Positions 34,440 to 45,821 of a DNA stretch of 64,000 nucleotides are shown in pieces. A program made the position numbers and the translations under genes. Source of the DNA: Collybia mongolica (taxonomy: Eukaryota; Basidiomycota; Agaricomycetes; Agaricales; Clitocybaceae); assembly GCA_013420905.1 (NCBI GenBank), contig JAAXNY010000001.1, forward strand, positions 6,138,001 through 6,202,000, written 5' to 3'. Numbering within the stretch: the stretch's first letter is position 1; each line of letters opens with the position of its first letter. The notes beneath the pieces are model-generated. The model ran no database searches and was not told where the DNA came from. It was given only the letters and a program-made list of their open reading frames with translations.

Positions 34440-36000
34440 ATGCACACAGGGTCTAGCGTTGGATTCCTGGGAGGACGGTGTGGTCATGCGGTGTGGCGCG
34501 TTGCTATAGTCATCTGGCACATGGCACTCGGTACCCGGGGCTCAGAGGCCCGGAACAGGGGACCGTCCCGAAGAACGCCAGGGTCCCGGAGGAGCAGTTC
34601 AAGTGAGGTGGAACTGGGCCTGTCGAAAGCGTAGCTCGCTTCGCTTCTATGTACTCCCTCGTAACGGCGGGCCTTGGTTTCGAACCCTCGATTGGGGGTG
34701 GGATCAGTGTCTGGGCATTGGAAACGGTTTCAGAGTTGTTCGGTTCAGACTTGGCTGTGCGCACTGCCTGCTCGGCGGAGTTGGGCTTGGGTTGGGGTCT
34801 GTATTGTGATGTGTTGGGTGTGGTGCGGGGGGCGTGGGGGTTCCCGTGTCGTTCGCTGAGCCATGGGCGTACTTCAAACACGTGGCAGTTCCGGCGTGGT
34901 ACGCGACTCGTCAAGGTCGTCCTATAACCTGACGTGCGCATACAGGGTTTCACGGCTCTGTGTATGTGGATTGCAAGTAAGATTGTAGTGGTAATGAGGA
35001 TCACCTGGTCATGCTCGTAGGCCTTCGTCTGGGACGGTCGGCGTTCAATATCGAATGCGCGGGGTCGGGCAGGGGATGGGGCTCGTATAATGAGGGAACT
35101 CACTGGACGACAGGGTCTCGTGGGACTCGGGGCTGGGGTCCGTCCTGACTCACATTACGGTCCAGGAGGAGTCAAGTAGAAGTGGGAGTGCCGAACGTGT
35201 GTAATAGGTGCATCTTTTCATTTGAGCGTTTATAGGGAGTGGAGCCTCGGTCAGCGGTAATTATCTTTGGGCATATATTTAACTGTTTGCCTGGGTCCGA
35301 CTTGGCTGTGCATGCTGACGCTCGGCAGAATTTGCGCTCGGGCTGGTACCCCTTTATACACGGGTCGTCGTTGAGCCGCGAGGGGTGGATGTTGGGTATC
35401 GGGGTGCCCGGTGTCGCATTGGAACTTGATTATAAAACAAAGGACATGCCGGGTTCAAGCCATGGTTTGGGTTCGTAATGTGACTGATGTGCATATCAAT
35501 GATGGTGGTTGGTTTTGGGATTTACTCCAACCACGCCGGGGTCGTTACTGGCTGTAACTTAGTCATGGGCTGCGACGGGCGCGGAATTACTGTTGAGTGG
35601 GTGACTAGTTAGCGGGGCCCGTTCCTGCGCCCGAGCATCGCGTATATAGCGTTCGTTACTGTACGACATTTATAATAGTGAGTCCTGGTCCAGACCAGTG
35701 AGCGGGCGTAAGCTCATGCCGCACGCGCTCCCCGGGACAATTCGTGTACGTGGGATATTTCCCCCCTTGTTCAGCCGCTGTCGGGGAAGCTCTTGGGGAC
35801 ATCGTGGATCTGGCAGACTCACCAGGACCGCCGTGTCTTCCGTTAAGCGCGACTGGTGGACGTATAACGACGCGTCGTTGTACGGAATTACGTGATCATG
35901 CTCATTTCGGGAGGCCGCTCTGGTGTTCGAGATGCTTGACCTGGGTCGGGTAGGGGTAGAGCCCGATGCTCGTGTTGGCTGCGAGGAGGTATGGTGGGTT
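34440..36000. repeat. Diverged direct repeats, no gene recognised
   Basis: Motifs such as GACTTGGCTGTGC followed by CTCGGCRGA recur at about 34745 and 35300. A block with TGATCA-like and GGTCGGG-type sequence recurs at about 35000 and 35890. The period is irregular and identity low. The long minus ORF (35103-34510) overlaps these repeats and has no domain I recognise, so it is not called as a gene. Confidence 0.35.
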
Positions 36001-36450
36001 TCGATGGTTGTTGGTTTGGGGGAGGATGCACGCCCAATCCACGGTTTATCACCTCTACGTAGGGGGGGGGTATAATTATTTTCGGGCGGGGAGGGGTGAC
36101 GTCACAAGCCGGGCAGAGATGAGCTGTAGCCGAAATTGATGTACGCGGATCCACTGATGGAGATGCAGGAGGAGCACTAGCACCAAAATTGAGTGACAAT
36201 TATACACATTATATGAGTCACGTCGTCGTTGTCGGGGGCGTTGCCGCCACTTGCCCGTCACTTGCCGTGCTGTGACTTGCAACGCTATTGGTGGCTATTC
36301 GTGTTTCACCACGTGATATGCCCCCACGTCAGCTCGGTGACGCAAGTCCGATGGGTTCGTGGTGGGGTTGAGTAACTACCCTGTGTATTATAATTGCCAT
36401 TCCAATGCCACACGAGTCCACACAATTTCCCTCGCTTGTTTGTCGGCGCC

Positions 36451-38984
36451 ATGCCACATTATGAGAAACGTTCCTCTCCCGCAACGACCATCACTGTGCC
36501 CCCGCCCCCCATGTACACTCAGTCCTTTTTCTCGAGAGAACTGGCCGGTGCCCGAGCGGTGTACCTCAAGATTTTAGTTGGCGGCTGCTTCCTCATCTCT
36601 ATCACCCTCTTTGCCATCTTTTCTATATACTGGGGCTCCCTCTGGAAAACTCCACTTCACAATCTGCATGGATGGATCGTCGTGAGTTGCCTTCTTTGGA
36701 TGGCCTTGAGAGTTCCGTCTATATGTGCTTGGGCTAATCTCGGACCGTGGGCTGCAGGACTATGATAATTCGCTCATTGGAATGGCTGTCACGAAAACCC
36801 TCGAGATGCCCTCGTCGATGTCGAAAATGACATGGACCGTCGTCCCTACGGACCTTTTCCCTCGAGGGACCCTGGATGTGGAGAGGGCGGTGAGGGAGGA
36901 ACATACTTGGGCGGTGTTAATTGGTGCATTGCTATCTACCATTCATGCCCCTTATTCAGCATCCATCGGTGCTGTTGACGGGTACCCAGACCAGCTACTT
37001 ACATACTGATTCGCGCAGTGAACCCGGACTCGACCGCACGTCTTAATGCCTCTTATGTCAACCCGGATCGCGCATATAACGGCTCCCGCGCGATAACGGT
37101 CTACGCCGCAGAGGCGAGGAACGAGAATGCCTTGTGAGTTACCCCTTTCCCCTTTTGCGTTTCGTTTCGATCTGGAATGGCAAGGCTAACCACTTTCGTC
37201 TGGTGACAGCCGTACGATGATCCGTACATCAGTGCAGGCACAGTTGGGCGCCGCCGGTGCGCATTTCGCCCAGGAGGCGGTCAAACAGCTGCTGGCGAGC
37301 AGTGCGGATGGTGCAGTGAATATTACGGATATTTTGGCGACGTCGCCGCAGACGATACTTGCCCCGCTTAATTTTACGATGGTCAACCTGTCGCCGTTTG
37401 ATCACCCTGTGTAAGTGGTATTTTCCTTCTCCCTCTCCTGACACTCAATATTGACGTGTGGTCTTCCCCTTATCTACTTTTTCATATCTTTGGTTTATCT
37501 GCGGTTTCTGGCCATCAGAGCGACAGCAGTGACCTTTGTGGGGCTGATCTACCAGCTCATCCTGTCGTTCTTCGTCGTGGTACGTCTGAATTCGTTGCGT
37601 AACCCTACTACGTGCCACATATCTCACTTTGGAACAGATGGCTTCCCTTGGGGCGCGTGAAGCCTCTGGCTTCAACAAGAGCCTCTCGCTGCGCTCCTTG
37701 GTAATTGTGCGCCTTGCGTCGGCGTTTGTGGCGTACTTTTTCATTGCGGTGCGTGTGGTTTCTTATCTGTCCTATTCCTGTCTTTTTGTTCGGTTTGGGC
37801 CCCTTCCGTCCCTCCCCATACGTCTATCGGTTCGCATTTTACACTCCACGTTTCCTAGCGTATACTTTACGGCAGCACAGGAACAGAAAACTGACTCTCC
37901 CTCCCATTCTTGTCTGTCCACAGTTGTTCTATACCCTCCTAAGCGTTGCGTTCCAGCTCGACTTCACGCGACGCTTCGGCCACGCGGGCATCGTGATTTT
38001 CTGGATGCTGAATTGGGTAGGAATGCTGAGCGTGTACGTCTTTCAATCCTTTGTTGCCTTCATCTCCGCGCCGGACTAATTGCTTTCGCTGTTTAATCTT
38101 TGCGATATAGGGGGCTTGCACTGGAAGCGCTGATTACAGTGCTCACGACAAGATTCATACCGTTTTTCTTGATTACTTGGATTATTGGTGCGTCTTTTTT
38201 TGGGAGTGTTGGTGTGGATGCTGGCTGATTGATCTCCTGTTCTCTTTTTTCTTTTTTGTTACTCGGTTCGGTTCGGTTCTGGTCGCCCCTGTTACTCGTC
38301 ATTCGTTAATAGTGAATGTGTCCGTGGCCATGTTCCCGATCGAGGTCATGCCTGTGGTCTTTCGCTATGGCTATGCGGCGCCGTTTTATAATGTGTCGCG
38401 CGCGGTGAGGACTATCGTGTTTGCGACGAAAAATGATGGTGGGTGGTTGTTTTTTTTTTGTTTCCTCTTCTGTTATTGCTTTCCCGATATCCTCTTTTCC
38501 ATTCCCTCTTTTTTTCCCCCACTGCTCTTTTTCGCATCACGGCATTTGGGTTCGCAGTGCAGTACCAAACTGACACGTTACACCTACAGTCGGCAAGAAC
38601 TTTGGAATCCTGATTGCATGGATGGTGGTATCGTGCATCACGCTCCCGTTCCTGCAATGGATCGCGCGGAGGCAGGACATAAAGGCCGCGCGCGCACAGG
38701 ATGTGGGTGTAAATCGGGGCAACGATGGCGGGGCCGTACTGGATGTGAGTGCTGGTGGGGGTAAGGGCGAGGGCCCGGGGGTGATGAAGGGCGGGGTGTA
38801 CACGGCCGCTGGGACTGTGAAGAATGCGTCAGGGGATCTGGGGCTGCATGGGAGATACCCAAAGTTGGGGTTGCCGGGAGGAGATATGGATGGGGGTATG
38901 AATGGGGTGGAGGAGGGGGTTGTGCTTATTTCGAGCAGGAGTCGGAGTATGAGTGGGAGTGTGAGGCGGAGTGAGGGTGTTTGA
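36451..38984 (+). CDS. DUF3533/SNG1-family membrane protein
   Basis: Ten exons (36451-36681, 36758-36923, 37019-37133, 37210-37410, 37519-37579, 37638-37748, 37924-38033, 38111-38187, 38313-38438, 38590-38984) sum to 1593 nt, a 530-residue protein with all junctions GT-AG. One membrane helix follows SREL/AGARAVYLKIL near residue 45, then a long extracytosolic loop (TWTVVPTDLFPRG, VYAAEARNENAF) and five or so C-terminal helices (ATAVTFVGLIYQLILSFFVV, NVSVAMFPIEVMPVVFRYGY, YAAPFYNVSRAVRTI). This arrangement matches the yeast SNG1/nitrosoguanidine-resistance family (DUF3533), which resembles ABC-2 type membrane components. Substrate is unknown. The gene looks intact. Confidence 0.85.
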
Positions 38985-38999
38985 GCGGTGGCTGTGGGA

Positions 39000-40600
39000 G
39001 GTGAATATAGGGGAGTTAATTGGGGAGGTATTCGGGAGGGCAAGGGGGGAAGGAAAGGATATCTGGTATGATTTGATACACGGTGCTGGATGCCTGGATA
39101 CCTGGATACTTAGATGAGGACTTGGATCGTGGATGGAAGGGGCTTTTTGTATTATACTTAATTCGTGCTAATTTTGCGGGGGGCGGATGGGAGATGTTTA
39201 GATGCCTGCCACAAATGGCGAAAGTAAAAAAAAAAGTAAATGAAATTTGATTGCTTTTTGACACCTGGATTAATATTGAGGGGGTTGTAGTATATCAAGA
39301 TTCATATCCACATCACGGGTATTGCAGCAAGTCAAAAGTTTCACAATGTGAGGTATGTAGTGTTAGAGGAGCCAGACTTGACAAGCATGGCGTTGAATAG
39401 GCCCTGGGTGATTATTGCAATTGATCGGACTAGTTTGTGCCATCTAATCTCCCCAATCAGCCTGATGTTGCTGGATGTCAGAAATTAGGGTCCGCAGCCA
39501 ACGTGCCGCTATATGTTTAAGAGTATGGTCTGAGACTCTGACCGCCTTGATATTTTGTTTGTGCTGGTGATATTGTTGATTGAAGGGAACGCTGTACAGG
39601 TATAATAAGTCTGCTTGGTAGATTCTGGTTGATTGAGAACACGTGCTTTGCATCAAACTCGGTCACGTTGCCTGGTGTTATTTTGATCTTGTTCACTACT
39701 CAATAACCCCACCAGCGCGCCGACGCCGAAAGCCCGCTCCTTTTTAGATTTCACCGTTATTGCATGGCTCTCGGGGCACCTTAGAAGTTTATGTTATGTA
39801 TTTGCTTCACTAAAACATTACTGCAGTCAACAATCTCTCAAATTAATGATCTTGAACAACCATTTTGAATTGTTTAGCCAGTGTGTCTGATGCAAGCAAT
39901 TTCCCAATCTCACACAATTATTGTTAGGGATAGACATAGTTATGCTCAATGACCTGGTTCTGTGCCAGGTCTGGCACAAAAGAAGCCAGCACAGCTTGCC
40001 TGTTATGAACGGATTGACACTTGCATGAAAATTCTTTGATGTCACGATTTAACAAATGTCGTGGCCTTTTTCGGACAGTGTTGGGTATCTGGTTAGGGAG
40101 CCATATTCGTTGATGGTTGCCTGCTATTGGCATAGACTCCTGTGGGGTTATGCATGTTTATGGGGGTCCCAAAAAAGGGTTTATGTCATTTTGTTAACTC
40201 ATGACATCTTCATGCAAGTGAATCCCATTTGAAAACTGCTGTAACTAAAATCATAGTAGATGAAGCTGGTAATGAATTCATTTACATGAGTGAATAAGAA
40301 AGGGGGAAACACGTGAAGATAAAGTTTTAGGGGGGGTATATGGCGGAGTTCCAAATTAGGTCACATGTAATTAGGTCACATGTGTCCGCACTCGTAGTGA
40401 AGGCCCATCCCAAAACCCACTACTAAAGTAGCGGGAATGAGGCCGCGGTGCGTCGCGCCACCAGAAATTCCATTCCTTGTTCGCCGCTTTCGATTTTTGC
40501 TCGGACTTCGCGCCAGAACTTCCAGCAAATAACGTAGGACCCCAGACTCCTACCACTCTCCTAAACAAGCTTCGCGCATAAAAAACGCTGGTCTCCCTCA
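39000..40600. other. Intergenic, nothing recognised
   Basis: The region has normal composition and short ORFs only. A small direct repeat (TTAGGTCACATGT, twice near 40356-40382) lies 5' of the FunK1 relic. No element ends were found. Confidence 0.4.
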
Positions 40601-40627
40601 TAATTTAAATAACATTGCTCAAGATCA

Positions 40628-42652
40628 ACCTCCTGTCAAGGCCAGAGAGAGTGCGAACGCCCGGTACAGTGACAACCAATTTCAAATGGCTGATTGTTAT
40701 CTTCTGGTGTCTGAGGGGGCTGCTGGTGCATACCGAGTTGGGATCTCTCCGGAAGACTTCTTCGAGAGCTTTATGCCATGGAATGATAGAACATCCAATA
40801 TATACAGGAATGCGTAGCCACCCTCCAGCTCAATTGAATCATTGAAATCAATGGCTATGTTGAAAAGGGGGTGAAGATGTATGCTCCATACGTATGGACT
40901 TCTTTGTCATTGATTTAACTGACGCTTATCATTTGGTTTTCGTAGCGCGAGGCCCTCAAGGATTGGGCTGGGGAATGTATCGAGATTGACCCTCAACAAG
41001 GCCATGTTTTTAATATTGCCTTTGGAAAGCGCCGGGATCCAGACGCCTATACTGGCCCTACGTTCGTTGCGGTGGAGTTGGGTCATTACGAGGTATCTGA
41101 ATTACCCACAGGGGACAAGAGCGACCACTCCCTCATGCAGATGCAGGTTGAATTCAAGTACGACGCTAACAAGGATCCATTCATCGACCCTGGACCAAAG
41201 AGCCGGACATCCAAGCAGAAGTATTCCTTCGAAAATCCCAATGTAGAAGCAACCCGCACAAGGGGCCAGATTGCTAGCTATTCCGCCGTCACTTTACAAT
41301 TATCCTTTAGAACCCACCTTTTCACGGTGGGAAATATTGTCGCTTCATTCGTTGGGACAGGCGCGGGGCGGTGGTAACCCGCCGATTCGACTATACAGAG
41401 GAGCCCGAGACGATTTTTCACTTTTATCGTCGCTTTTCCCAGCTCGCGCGCACTGAGCGTGGCTTTGACACCACCGTTACTATGATCGACCAGGGTTCAG
41501 AGGAAGTTATGAATGCGAAGCACTGTTTCTCCAGATACAGTAAAGACATGCAACATTGTGATGGAAGGGCGGACGTTGAGTCAGATCCTCAGATGGGGTT
41601 GAAACCGCTACTCTTGAAAATGACGGTCGTATTTGATGGCGTTGAACGATCTTTTATTGTCCTTAGCCCCCGTTTCTATTTTGGTTGTTTTTCACCCTTC
41701 TCGAGGTCCACCCGACGCTCGCTGGTATACGATCCGACTGCGACGAAAAAAGGCACGCCCCAATTATTATTCATGAAGGACTATTGGCGCGAAATTTCTG
41801 ATCGCACGGCTCCCGAGGCCGAGATCTACAAACCCCTGGAGCAGAAGGGGGTCAAGGAACATATCGCCGTGATGGACATAGGGGGCGATGTTCCTCAACT
41901 CAAGACTCTCTGGTAGGAGACTACATTCGGCAGCTTCTGTCTGTTCCCCAACCCTGAAAACAGCCATTACAATGCCCTTCATGGACATCGCATCTTTTTG
42001 AAGACCATCGCCATGGACTTGACTGTTTCTCTCAATGCACGGTGGCTTGTCGCCTGTGTCGCAGATGGTACGCAAGGTAAGCCTTATTTAATGTTGTAAT
42101 GACCTGTTCTTGTCTTAGCGGGTTTCCATAGCTGCTCAGGAAGCCTTCTCCAAAGCCAGGGTCCTTCATTGAAACATAAGCGTCGGCAATATCATGATTG
42201 TTCTGAAAGATAATAATGAGGAAGAAGGGGTTCTCATCGATTGGGATCATTGCACCATTCTACAATATACGCAATCGCCCTTACAGACGCTGCGTACTGT
42301 ATATTACATGGACCTGGTCCTTCAGGGTATAAACAGGAGCCATTCTATATTGGATGACCAAGAATCGGCATATTAGGTTCTTCTTTATGTTGCGTTACGA
42401 TATCTGAAAATAATATTTCAGCGAATGGTCTATTCAAGACCCTCGACCGGCTATTTGACGAGTTCGTTCTAGACGACGACTGTCGTGTATTTGGTGGCGT
42501 TGCGAAGTTGAAACACTTGAACGATGCTGCTTGATTTTCGGGTATTCACTTTGAAATACCCCAGCTGGTTGACATGTTCAATGAACTTGCGCATGGGCTC
42601 TCTGCGCCATATCTACCAGCTACATCGAAAGAACATTATATGAACTGATTTC
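40628..42652 (+). pseudogene. FunK1-type fungal protein kinase, inactivated
   Basis: The N-terminal FunK1 block reads AYRVGISPEDFFESFMPWND and ends at a TAG at about 40818. After an intron near 40945 the conserved ARTR-type region follows (EATRTRGQIASYSAV, FRTHLFTV), a frame change near 41370, then EPETIFHFYRRFSQLARTER. The kinase catalytic loop, expected HRDISxGN, reads H-stop-N-ISVGN near 42170, so the catalytic Arg-Asp is destroyed; the two codons differ from CGA GAC by C/T and G/A changes only. The DFG-like LIDWDHC follows. C-terminal segments LFKTLDRLFDEFVLDDDCRV and PQLVDMFNELAHGL are recognisable. It is clearly non-functional as a kinase. Confidence 0.75.
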
Positions 42653-43091
42653 TCAAAGCATGCCCCCAGAATCAGTGGCACGGATCAGCACAGCTTATGC
42701 CGCCCAGAAAAGCTTCTCTGATAAAAAGTGGCTTATTAAAACTTTCCGCACGCATGCCGCCCCCCCATCACAAACACCATCCTCCATCACTTCACGGCAG
42801 ACGCGAATCCCATACGATTACCACCGCAACCGCATCCTTGAGGATCGATTGTATAGGGGGGATGACTCACTCACGAGGCATCATCAGAGCCGCATTTCTA
42901 GCACGCGACTAGACGGGCTGGTCGGGCACTTTCAAGGAGAAGCTTGAAGCGCGGCGTCGATGATAACGGGAACGGCGACGAAAGGAAGCGGATGAAGAAT
43001 GCACCCGCGCTTGAAAGGGACAACTAAATGCTTGTATGCGCCATTTTAGATCAAATCGAGATGTCTGGGTATGCGCTTGGATTTTATGCTC

Positions 43092-43565
43092 TTAAGTCGA
43101 ATATGTACGCAAAGTCGCAATTATAAAACGTCTGTAGAACGGGTCGCGCAGCTGGGCAGGATAACTTATATTGCCACATTTACCGTTGCTACATGGAATC
43201 ATGGAGACTATGTCTCGCGTTCTTCGAGTATCGTGAACCATACTTGCCAAAATTTGACCTCTGGGACAAACGTTCAGTGTAGCTTGCTTGATATACCGAT
43301 ATGAATCGACGCGATCTTCATCCTCCCCACCGCTGTTTTTGTAGTTGCCGAAGCCCGGGGGGACTAAACGCAAACAATTGCGTGCGGAATTGGTAGCTCT
43401 CTGTAACACTGAAGAGAAATCTTCCGAGTCCCTAGACCCCATGAGGCGATGTGGAATCCAGATTTTAGACAGACATTGATGAATGAGACCGGACGAAATC
43501 TGAGGCGAGGCAATGTGATGAATTAACAGAACGAAACAGATAAACCAACATTGTACGAACTTCAT
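43092..43565 (-). CDS. Possible small secreted protein
   Basis: A 157-codon ORF starts MKFVQCWFICFVLLIHHIAS, a plausible signal peptide, followed by about 135 residues with five Cys, an Arg-rich middle (RATNSARNCLRLVPP) and IPCSNGKCGN. I do not recognise the family. It lies between two pseudogenes, so it could also be a chance or decaying frame. Confidence 0.4.
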   Translation of the reverse strand: MKFVQCWFICFVLLIHHIASPQISSGLIHQCLSKIWIPHRLMGSRDSEDFSSVLQRATNSARNCLRLVPPGFGNYKNSGGEDEDRVDSYRYIKQATLNVCPRGQILASMVHDTRRTRDIVSMIPCSNGKCGNISYPAQLRDPFYRRFIIATLRTYST

Positions 43566-43647
43566 TATGATACGTCGTCGTAAGGATGGAGATCAGAAAA
43601 TTATAAACAAGGTCCGCGTCCACGATACCATCCGTCAGTTCGTCCTC

Positions 43648-44505
43648 CTATCTGTGCCCTTGATAATTCTCATAATTAGACGGCATACCACCCATAGGCG
43701 ACGCCTGCTGTCCCACAATCGATGCCCGCACCCCTGCGTACTGCATCGTCTTGCTCACCCGTGGGCCGACGCCAATCTCGGGCAGCACGGGCCTACACGC
43801 AGGCGACGAACCAGATCCACTGAGTGGCATTGCGTACGCACAGGAAGACGTGACAATGTATGCCATCACAAACGAGCTAAACCCGCCAGGCGCGGCGAAT
43901 CCGCTGGGTGCTGGGTCGGAGAACGCGCCGTATGTGTTCATACTTGGTCGGGAAGCAATGGGTTGTTGTGTAGGGCGTTGTATGGAGTCTGCGAATGGGG
44001 AATTGGAAACGTTGGAGTTATTGAAGCGGTTTGTTGGTGGTGCAGCGGGGGCAGGTTGATTTGCGGGTGGAATGTGGTGGTATGGCGCGTCTTCATCTTC
44101 CTATTCGCCCTTTTCGCCTTCTTGTTTGTCATGTGTAGTTTGGGGGCAAGTAAAGCGGGGGTCTCGCGGTGCGTGGAACTTTCCAGATATCCAGTCAAGG
44201 ACGAGGGAGACAAGGGAGGCAGCCCAGAAGGCTGGAGGGGGTGTGTTAGATGGTGGAAGTAAGAATGTGGATGGACCATACCGAATGCTAGCCAGAAAAA
44301 AAGGCACCTGCTTTCTTTCTGCTGCACCAACCCTCAAGGCCTTTTTTTGAGCCATCACCTTTGAGTTTGCCTCCTGTATGGGGGTCGTTTTCGGGTTTCT
44401 TGGATCCGGGATGTCCAACAAACTCCGTGGTGGTCCTGGGGATCGAAATATAGAAGATTTTGTGGAATGAATTCTATTCTCTATAAAAATTTCGGTACGG
44501 TACAT
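43648..44505 (-). pseudogene. Decayed gene, inverted duplicate of 12000-12570
   Basis: One minus-strand frame runs from about 44500 to 43648 with a single TAG near 44100. It reads SPGPPRSLLDIPD, then a hydrophobic AFWAASLVSLVLDWI, an acidic and Asn/Pro-rich stretch (NQPAPAAPPTNRF), GFAAPGGFSSFVM and a C-terminus SKTMQYAGVRASIVGQQASP. A short intron could lie around 44290-44240 (GTATGG...CCAG). The copy at 12 kb is more decayed. The protein is unidentified. The first part is clearly related to the 12-kb copy, so a genomic duplication with inversion is inferred. Confidence 0.5.
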
Positions 44506-44549
44506 AAACTTAGTGAGGATATGCGCGAGTCAATATAGCGTAGCTTTGT

Positions 44550-45730
44550 AGGGAGAGAAAACGTGTCTCACCGAATGGATTGGGAAATGGAAAGTTGATC
44601 ACTGGTTCTGTCAACAGTCCGATCCGTCGACATAGGAAAATAATTGGTTGATAATTCACCTAAATTGAAACAAAACGCGGCATATGGGCATTCAAGCAGT
44701 GGAGGGAGAAATTTGAGTTGGACTTGGACGTGTAAGGTATTGAAACCGGACTCGGAACTTGCATGTCGGAGTTCAAAGTCTCTTGCTTTCTTTCTACCTT
44801 GACCTTGGACTCCGATAAGTATTGCTATGATATCTATACGAGCATGCTACTCTTCAATGGGGCCGCGCGACCCTAGGATTTGCCAACAATCACTATGAAC
44901 AAGCGACTCAACAAGGAGTCACTCACCCACGTTGCGACAGGTGGATACGGGTGGCCGACAAAATGACGAGGATTCAATTCTAGGGGCAGGAAAGAGTATT
45001 AATATATCTTTTCAATGCTCTTGAAGGACGCGTTGAACGTACAACGCTCTCTTAGACTGGTCTTGGGGCGATGGACCACAAATATTTTGATCTTGGTTTA
45101 CCTGCAGTTGCTAGTGTTTTGAGACTGGGTCCGTGGGCGATAGATTCTAGAGATATCTCACAGGAAATTGTGCGCTTCAGGCTTCTTTGACGACCTTTGG
45201 TAATGAAAACTCTCGACGTATAATCTTTTCCTGGCGGTAGAGAGCATCGTTGGAACACATCTTTGGGCAGATTGCTTGGCTGAGGATCTTCGTGTATGGC
45301 GTGACGCCTCTGGTGCTGTGGTTCTCGTTCCAAAGTCGCCTAGCTCGTAGCATTTCTTTTGGCGGTTTATATAATTGGGCCAGCATCGAGATGGCTTGGT
45401 TGGAGCACCCTCCTGGGCGATTCATTTCGCGACCGATTTCTGTGCAAGGCGGGACAGGGCGTGATGGTTCTGTCATCAATTATCGAAGCATTTTTGATTT
45501 TGGGAAACTTAGGTGCCTTTTTCTGCTCTGTTCTGGTTTGCCATAGGTCGTTACCCTCCTCCTGATTGTTTTCGACGAGTTTTACACTAGGCGTGGTGGC
45601 TAGAACATGGGCGCAGGACCAGCGCAACCAAGGGGCGAGTCACATGCCTACACGACGCGACGTGACACGTTGTACATGCTTTTGAAACAGTGAACGATCG
45701 GGAAAAAGCGGCACCGCCACCTCTAGAACG
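44550..45730. other. No recognisable gene
   Basis: Several ORFs of 70-100 codons lie on both strands near 45050-45630; none has a recognisable domain. The last 100 bases form the promoter of the next gene. Confidence 0.4.
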
Positions 45731-45738
45731 TATAAATA
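45731..45738 (+). promoter_or_regulatory. TATA box (TATAAATA)
   Basis: TATAAATA followed by a pyrimidine-rich leader (CCCTCTCACCTCTCTC) lies 91 nt before the ATG at 45822. The upstream in-frame ATG at 45690 precedes the TATA box, so it is not the start. Confidence 0.55.
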
Positions 45739-45821
45739 ACAGGAACACACCCTCTCACCTCTCTCTTTATTCATCCCATCTTCATATTTTTATCTTCACG
45801 CCCAGTCAGTTTATATCTAAA

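Noticed and set aside
34510..35103. 197-codon minus-strand ORF
   Set aside because: Overlaps diverged direct repeats, has low-complexity composition and no recognisable domain or splice pattern.
45690..45821. In-frame upstream ATG extending the glycoprotein by 44 residues
   Set aside because: It precedes a TATA box and a pyrimidine-rich leader; the ATG at 45822 opens directly into a signal peptide.
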